From an uncultured Desulfuromonadales bacterium (lineage in GTDB: Bacteria > Desulfobacterota > Desulfuromonadia > Desulfuromonadales > Geopsychrobacteraceae), in assembly GCA_947259685.1 (NCBI GenBank), contig CAMYNC010000007.1, forward strand, positions 1-46,811: a stretch of 46,811 nt of DNA. Direction: 5' to 3'. The notes under the pieces are model-generated. The model made no database searches, had not been told where the DNA came from, and saw nothing but the letters and a program-made list of their open reading frames with translations. Shown piece after piece: positions 41,927 through 46,811 of this stretch. The position numbers and the translations under genes are program-made. The stretch's first letter is position 1, and every line of letters starts with the position of its first letter.

Positions 41927-42823
41927 GTGCTGGAAAATATCCGCTACTTTATTCGTCGGGCGCTGCGCAATATGCGTCAGTGGCCACTGCTCTGCAGCGC
42001 CGCGGTTCTGACCATGGCCGTTGCTCTGGCAACCGTCGCCACCTTTTTTCTGGTCGTGGTGAATATTGAACAGCTGGCCGCCAGTTGGACCCAGGAAGTC
42101 CAGGTCGTTGCTTATTTGGAAAATTCTCCAAAACCGCAGGAGGTTCCCAAGCTTCTGAAGACCCTTCAAGCGTTCCCGGAGCTGGAATCGGCCAGCTATG
42201 TTTCCAAAGATGATGCTTTAAAGCGGTTTCGAAAACGTCTCGGCGAAGATGCCAGTCTGCTGGAAGGCGTTGAGCGGGACGTGCTGCCGGCCTCATTTGA
42301 GTTGGGACTGAAAGCCGAATATCGCAATCAGCAGGGAATTGATCAGGTTATCAAGCGGTTGGAAAATACTATCGATGTCGAAGAGTTGCGTTACGGACAG
42401 CAATGGCTGGAGCGGTTCAATGCCTTCGTCGATATGTTGCGCTTTATCGGTATGGTGCTGGGTGGGTTTTTGCTGTTTGCCGCCCTATTTATTGTTTCTA
42501 ATACCATTAAACTGACCCTTTATGCCCGGCGGGATGAACTGGAAATTATGGCCTTGGTTGGTGCCACCATGCGTTTTATTAAAATACCTTTCTTGCTCGA
42601 AGGGGCTCTGCAGGGTCTGGCGGGCGGTCTGCTGGCGCTGGTTTTTTTGGCTGGCTCCTTCAAGTTGGTCATTGAACAGAGTATTAAATCTTTCTGGCTT
42701 ACGCCGACCGATTTTCAACTGCTGTTTCTGACCGCCAACCAACAGCTTGGACTGGTTGTTGCCGGAGTTCTTCTCGGCAGCCTTGGCAGCTTGACATCCC
42801 TGCGGCGCTTTGTCCGCATTTAA
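41927..42823 (+). CDS. ftsX: Cell-division protein FtsX
   Basis: A 298-aa membrane protein with four helices: the first (about 22-45), then a large extracytoplasmic loop (about 50-160) with the LxxVxxVxYVSKDDALKRF-type region, then three C-terminal helices including NTIKLTLYARRDELEIMALVGAT, the ATPase-coupling segment. The GTG at 41927 was chosen because GGAGG lies seven bases upstream. Partners are FtsE upstream and the EnvC-like activator downstream. Confidence 0.95.
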   Translation: MLENIRYFIRRALRNMRQWPLLCSAAVLTMAVALATVATFFLVVVNIEQLAASWTQEVQVVAYLENSPKPQEVPKLLKTLQAFPELESASYVSKDDALKRFRKRLGEDASLLEGVERDVLPASFELGLKAEYRNQQGIDQVIKRLENTIDVEELRYGQQWLERFNAFVDMLRFIGMVLGGFLLFAALFIVSNTIKLTLYARRDELEIMALVGATMRFIKIPFLLEGALQGLAGGLLALVFLAGSFKLVIEQSIKSFWLTPTDFQLLFLTANQQLGLVVAGVLLGSLGSLTSLRRFVRI

Positions 42824-42827
42824 AGCT

Positions 42828-43976
42828 ATGTTAAAATCTTTGCTCATCATTTCTCTCCTGTTTGGGTTCTGGTCTCCGGCCTTTTCCTGGGCCAGCCTCC
42901 AGGAAAGCCGTAGCCAGCTTAAGTCGATTCGGCAGCGGATGGAAAATGTCCAGACCGAAATTGGCGAAAAAAAGCAGTCCGAGACCGCGATCAATCGAGA
43001 ACTAGCGGTTTTGAAGCGGACTTTAAAAAAGATTGATCTGAGAATTAGCGATCTCCGCAAACAGCAGCAGCAGTTGACCCGCCAGGTCAACCAGCAGCAA
43101 AAAGAGATCGATGCCGGCCAGTATTCGATGCACAAGATCAGCCGGCGGGTTGAAAAACGGCTGGTGGCGCTTTACAAAGAGGGAGACTCAGGGCTGCTGA
43201 AAATTCTGTTTTCAACCGATTCGCCTACCGAACTGGTGCAGCAATACCAGTACCTGACCAGAGTCCTGGAGGCTGATAAAGAGCTGATCGATGAATATTG
43301 GCAAGCCTTGCGGCAACAGCAGGCCCAACTGTTTGCGTTGCAGCAACTGAAAGAGCAGCAACAGAAATTATTGGATCAGGAACAACAGGAGCGGCAAACT
43401 GCCAAACAGGGCGCGCGATTGCAGACAAAAATTCTCAGTAAGGTCCGCTCTGACAAGGGGCGCTATCAACGCGAATTATCCAGTCTGAGAGAGAAGTCCG
43501 GGCGCTTGAAGCAGTTGATTGAAAAACTTGAGGTGGAGGCAAAACGCACACGTAGCGCCCCGCCTGCTGAAGGCAGCGGCTTTGGTGCTGGAAAAGGCAA
43601 ACTGAACTGGCCGGTTAAGGGCAATGTCTTGATCGGTTTCGGGACGCAGAAAGATGCTCAGCTGGGGACCATCTACGAGAGTAACGGCGTCGAAATCGCT
43701 GTAGCAGATGGCCAGCCGATGAATGCTGTCGCCGCTGGTAAAGTGGTTTATGCTGATTGGTTCAAGGGATACGGAAACCTGATAATCCTCAGTCACCCCG
43801 GTGGCTATCATACCCTTTATGCTCAGGCCGCACGCCTGGAGCGAGAGATCGGGGACAGCGTGAAAGCCGGAGATCTGGTCGCCTACAGCGGATTGGCAGG
43901 GCGTGACAGTATCTATTTCGAAGTCCGCTATAATGGTGCTCCAGTGGACCCGCTCAAATGGTTAAGACGTCGTTAA
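42828..43976 (+). CDS. EnvC-like amidase activator, degenerate LytM
   Basis: A 382-aa exported protein: signal peptide (ending near AFS-WA), long coiled coils (about 20-245) and a C-terminal LytM/M23 domain (about 260-382). The zinc-peptidase residues are altered: the NHGxDI motif reads SNGVEIA (His to Asn, Asp to Glu) and the last zinc His in YAH is Gln (LYAQ). It therefore probably cannot cut peptidoglycan and acts like E. coli EnvC, activating amidases under FtsEX control. Starts four bases after ftsX. Confidence 0.9.
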   Translation: MLKSLLIISLLFGFWSPAFSWASLQESRSQLKSIRQRMENVQTEIGEKKQSETAINRELAVLKRTLKKIDLRISDLRKQQQQLTRQVNQQQKEIDAGQYSMHKISRRVEKRLVALYKEGDSGLLKILFSTDSPTELVQQYQYLTRVLEADKELIDEYWQALRQQQAQLFALQQLKEQQQKLLDQEQQERQTAKQGARLQTKILSKVRSDKGRYQRELSSLREKSGRLKQLIEKLEVEAKRTRSAPPAEGSGFGAGKGKLNWPVKGNVLIGFGTQKDAQLGTIYESNGVEIAVADGQPMNAVAAGKVVYADWFKGYGNLIILSHPGGYHTLYAQAARLEREIGDSVKAGDLVAYSGLAGRDSIYFEVRYNGAPVDPLKWLRRR

Positions 43977-43994
43977 ACTTTAGAGGAGATTCCC

Positions 43995-45296
43995 ATGGCT
44001 CGTTTCAGACGCCTGTTGCTCAGCTTTATTCTGTTGATCTGTCTAGCAGTGCCTTATGGTTATTTAAGTCGGCCTGCCGCAGCTAATCAGGACCCCGACT
44101 ATCAGACTCTGGAGCTTTTCACAGATGTCTTGTCAATTATCCGGAAAAGTTATGTCGAAGAAGTGGATTTTACTGAGCTGCTCTATGGAGCTATCCGCGG
44201 CATGCTGGTCACTCTTGACCCACACAGCAGCTTTTTGACCCCGGAAATGTATCAGGAGATGAAAGACGATACCCATGGCGAGTTCGGCGGTCTGGGAATT
44301 GAAATTACCATTAAAGATGGAATCTTGACCGTGGTTTCGCCGATCGAGGACACGCCGGCGTTCAAGGCTGGCATAAAAGCAGGAGATCAGATTCTGAAAG
44401 TAGCTGACACCCCGACCAAGGATATAGAAATTATCGAGGCGGTTCGTCTGATGCGGGGAGCCAAAGGTGAGTCGATCAGCTTAACCATCTGGCGGCCGAG
44501 CTTCCAAAAGCCGCAGGTATTTACGATCGTCAGAGATATTATTCAACTGCAGAGTGTCAAAAGCAGGCTGCTTGATGATGGCTATGGCTATGTGCGCCTC
44601 GCCCAATTTCAGGCACGAACTGGGGGGGACCTGCAAGAACAGTTGCAGCTGCTGAAAAAAAACAATGGCAATGAATTAAATGGTTTAATTCTCGACTTGC
44701 GGAATAATCCCGGTGGATTGCTTGATCAGGCCGTGGCGGTCTCCGATCTGTTCCTCACCGAAGGTTTGATTGTCTATACCGAAGGGCGTGAGGAGGGAAG
44801 CCAGTTGCGGTTTAACGCACAACCCCAGGGCACTGAGCCGAATTATCCGCTGGTCGTGCTCATCAACGGTGGCAGTGCCAGCGCTTCTGAAATTGTCGCC
44901 GGTGCGCTGCACGATCGTGATCGGGCTGTAATCATTGGGGAGCGGAGTTTCGGAAAAGGTTCGGTGCAGACGGTCATTCCCCTCGGAGAAGAAACCGGCT
45001 TGCGTTTGACGACCGCTCGTTATTACACTCCGAACGGAATTTCAATCCAGGCGCGGGGGATCACTCCCGATATCCTGGTCCCGCCAATGAAAGTCGATAA
45101 TGGCAATAATGGCCACCAGATGCGGGAAAAAGATTTGCAGAATCACTTTCAGCCCTTAACCAATACGCAGCCGGAAATCCTCGAAGGAACGAAAAGTTTA
45201 TTCACCGATGAGGATAGACAGGACTACCAGTTAATGCGTGCTTTTGACTTGCTCAAAGGGCTGGAAATTCTTCAGCGGCAAAAATCTGCAGCCTGA
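43995..45296 (+). CDS. ctpA: S41 carboxy-terminal processing protease
   Basis: A 433-aa exported serine protease. Signal peptide, N-terminal helical region, PDZ domain (about 95-180: GGLGIEITIKDGILTVVSPIEDTPA spread over two strands), then the S41 catalytic core. Catalytic Ser296 lies in GGSASASEI and Lys321 in GKGSVQT, the usual 25 residues apart. Substrates in relatives include lipoproteins and cell-wall hydrolases, fitting the envC/ftsEX context. GAGGAGA precedes the ATG. Confidence 0.95.
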   Translation: MARFRRLLLSFILLICLAVPYGYLSRPAAANQDPDYQTLELFTDVLSIIRKSYVEEVDFTELLYGAIRGMLVTLDPHSSFLTPEMYQEMKDDTHGEFGGLGIEITIKDGILTVVSPIEDTPAFKAGIKAGDQILKVADTPTKDIEIIEAVRLMRGAKGESISLTIWRPSFQKPQVFTIVRDIIQLQSVKSRLLDDGYGYVRLAQFQARTGGDLQEQLQLLKKNNGNELNGLILDLRNNPGGLLDQAVAVSDLFLTEGLIVYTEGREEGSQLRFNAQPQGTEPNYPLVVLINGGSASASEIVAGALHDRDRAVIIGERSFGKGSVQTVIPLGEETGLRLTTARYYTPNGISIQARGITPDILVPPMKVDNGNNGHQMREKDLQNHFQPLTNTQPEILEGTKSLFTDEDRQDYQLMRAFDLLKGLEILQRQKSAA

Positions 45297-45350
45297 AGCC
45301 TGAGACCGAGTGTTTTCGCTTATCCTTTTTGAAGAATGTATTGTAAATAA

Positions 45351-46535
45351 ATGACTGCTAAAAAAAAATCTGCGACCAGAAAGAAAGCCCGAAAAAAAAC
45401 AACAATTTTCACCGGGCAGAAACTTAAGATTCTTCTGGCAAGCACCTTTTTGTTTGTCTTCATCTCCCTTAGTCTGGTCACACTGGTCGCTTTACGGGAA
45501 AGCTATTTTTCCAAACAGAGCGATTTAGTATTTGAAGAAAAACAACTCCCGGTCCCTGATCCTGAGCCAAAACAACCGATTTACGACTATCCTCAGATCT
45601 ACCAATTGATTGATGCTGAACTGCTCAGCGGTCCGCATTCGCAGGGCTGGAAAAAACTCTCTACTGAGGGTGGAGTGCAGCGCTTGCAGATGTTTGGTGA
45701 CTATCCTGACTCGGGACGCTTAGCCGATCTGTCCGCCAGCCTCGCCACAACCGAAGCCCCGGTGCAGCTTGATCTATTGCCGCGCAAAGGCCAGGTGCAT
45801 GTCCTCTGGCAGGGCGAATTACGCCTTGACTTACGTTATCGGGTGCCGATCGAAGTCAGCAGCTCCCGGCCCAAAATAGCGATTATCATGGATGATATGG
45901 GGCGCTCTCTGAAAACCTTTGAAACCCTGCTCGGCCTTGACTTAATTATTACTCCGGCGATTCTGCCGGAAAGTGAAAAGGCGACTAAGGCGGCCAAACT
46001 GTTGCAGCGGGCGGGGCGGGAATACATGATCCACATGCCGATGCAGCCGAAAAGTTATCCGCGTGCCAATCCTGGCCCGAATGCGCTCTTGCTGGGTCAG
46101 TCAGAGATGGAAATCCGCCAGTTGGTGCGGCGCTACATGGAGCTGGTTCCAGGGGCGGTTGGCGGCAACAACCATATGGGTTCAAGATATACTGAAGAGG
46201 CCGGACCGATGCGGGTGGTGCTGGATGAATTGCGCCAGGGTGGTCAGTTTTTTATCGACAGCAAAACCATTGCCGGTTCGGTTGCCTATGACGAAGCACG
46301 GAAGATGGGGTTGCCTACCGCAGTTCGGAATATTTTTCTCGATAATGAGGAGAACGTCGGTTACATCCGTCGGCAGATTCGTAAAATGGTGCACCTTTCC
46401 GATGCCAAAGGCGAGGTCATTGCCATTTGCCATCCCTACCCGGAGACCATTGAGGCCTTCCGTCAGGAACTTGCCTGGCTGAAGCAGCAACGGATCGATT
46501 TTGTCCCGGCCTCGGCATTGACCCATACCTATTAG
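45351..46535 (+). CDS. Divergent polysaccharide deacetylase (YibQ-type)
   Basis: A 394-aa protein with a very basic N-terminus (residues 3-17 mostly Lys/Arg), one membrane helix (about 28-47) and a C-terminal divergent polysaccharide deacetylase domain (about 180-394). Domain marks are IAIIMDDMGRSL, YMIHMPMQP, NNHMGSRYT, FFIDSKTI and CHPYPETIEA, with metal-type His/Asp residues kept. Often paired with ctpA and envC, suggesting a cell-wall or division role. The reading frame ends within a short tandem repeat. Confidence 0.88.
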   Translation: MTAKKKSATRKKARKKTTIFTGQKLKILLASTFLFVFISLSLVTLVALRESYFSKQSDLVFEEKQLPVPDPEPKQPIYDYPQIYQLIDAELLSGPHSQGWKKLSTEGGVQRLQMFGDYPDSGRLADLSASLATTEAPVQLDLLPRKGQVHVLWQGELRLDLRYRVPIEVSSSRPKIAIIMDDMGRSLKTFETLLGLDLIITPAILPESEKATKAAKLLQRAGREYMIHMPMQPKSYPRANPGPNALLLGQSEMEIRQLVRRYMELVPGAVGGNNHMGSRYTEEAGPMRVVLDELRQGGQFFIDSKTIAGSVAYDEARKMGLPTAVRNIFLDNEENVGYIRRQIRKMVHLSDAKGEVIAICHPYPETIEAFRQELAWLKQQRIDFVPASALTHTY

Positions 46536-46564
46536 TCCTATTAGTCCTATCAGTCCTATCAGTC
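46529..46564 (+). repeat. Four 9-bp tandem repeats at gene end
   Basis: CTATTAGTC, CTATTAGTC, CTATCAGTC, CTATCAGTC in direct succession, spanning the deacetylase stop codon (46533-46535). Units 1-2 and 3-4 differ by one T/C change. Confidence 0.9.
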
Positions 46565-46638
46565 ATATTCCCCAGAATGGAAACGAGTAAGGGTTTCTTT
46601 GCTTGGCAGCCTGTCAATCTTTTTCCGGCAGGGGTATA

Positions 46639-46811
46639 ATGCGACAGTCTTTGAAGGAAGCAAACTACGAAAGGTTCGATAATTTGCTCGACAGCTCACG
46701 CATTGTTCCCGTTTCAGTGCTCGTATCTTTATTGCAGGAGACGGTAGAAGAAAACTTTGTTGAGGTATTGGTACAAGGAGAACTCGCCAACTTTTCCCGA
46801 CCGGCATCCGG
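46639..46811 (+). CDS. xseA: Exodeoxyribonuclease VII large subunit, 5' part
   Basis: Only the first 57 codons are in the window; the gene runs off the end. The N-terminal OB-fold start is visible as VPVSVLVSLLQETVEENF, then VLVQGELANFSRPAS, the standard XseA opening. XseA with XseB degrades single-stranded DNA. AGGGG lies just before the ATG at 46639. Confidence 0.88.
   Translation, partial: MRQSLKEANYERFDNLLDSSRIVPVSVLVSLLQETVEENFVEVLVQGELANFSRPAS

Overview
The window looks like chromosomal DNA of a mid-GC Gram-negative, anaerobic, respiratory bacterium of the Desulfuromonadia (Geobacter / Desulfuromonas type). Pointers are multiheme c-type cytochromes beside an NHL beta-propeller lipoprotein and a parvulin, an Oxp-like type II secretion cluster upstream of ftsEX-envC-ctpA, a metVF-folD-gcv one-carbon cluster, and hgcAB mercury-methylation genes. 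The taxonomic call is inference from gene content and protein style. No IS element, phage, CRISPR or integrase was seen; the region reads as core genome with a few unusual operons.

Layout. 1-200: promoter, tRNA-Asp(GTC), terminator. 270-4284: parvulin PPIase, NHL lipoprotein, small tetraheme cytochrome and larger 7-8-heme cytochrome, a candidate extracellular cytochrome-filament (OmcE-like) operon. 9922-4289 (minus): TPP riboswitch with attenuator, thiF-thiS-thiG-thiH-thiE and an SLC13/RCK transporter. 10084-17050 (plus): an unnamed gene set with a helical protein, a catalytically dead AAA protein behind a near-perfect sigma54 promoter, an FmdE-like protein, an ArsP-type permease, a beta-helix/PQQ-propeller lipoprotein, a second beta-helix protein, DUF3467 and a substrate-binding protein lacking one lobe, followed by a decayed DUF3047-like remnant. 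18285-17365 (minus): PleD-like REC-GGDEF diguanylate cyclase. 20935-18365 (minus): DAHP synthase, hgcA, hgcB. 21126-22600: YggT, DivIVA, DUF167, FmdB zinc ribbon, then a perfect 19-bp terminator hairpin. 22866-29662: folD, metV, metF, gcvT, gcvH, gcvPA, gcvPB. 30661-29663 (minus): TonB-like protein. 30859-31860: pta. 32007-41207: type II secretion-like system with a PilMNOP-type inner platform, a TPR-secretin-cohesin lipoprotein and two GspG-like pseudopilins. 41212-46535: ftsE, ftsX, degenerate-LytM envC, ctpA and a divergent polysaccharide deacetylase. 46639-end: start of xseA.

How it fits together. The gcv system and FolD make and interconvert methylene-tetrahydrofolate, and MetVF reduces it to methyl-tetrahydrofolate, the presumed methyl source for the HgcA corrinoid; hgcAB lies only about 3 kb from this cluster. 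The cytochrome operon and the Oxp-like secretion cluster both fit an organism that builds extracellular electron-transfer machinery.

The best candidates for something undescribed are the sigma54-preceded pseudo-AAA/FmdE/permease/beta-helix operon (10084-17050) and, secondarily, the OmcE-like cytochrome operon. hgcAB is a known system, but here HgcA carries an extension with four vicinal cysteine pairs and the genes sit behind a DAHP synthase.
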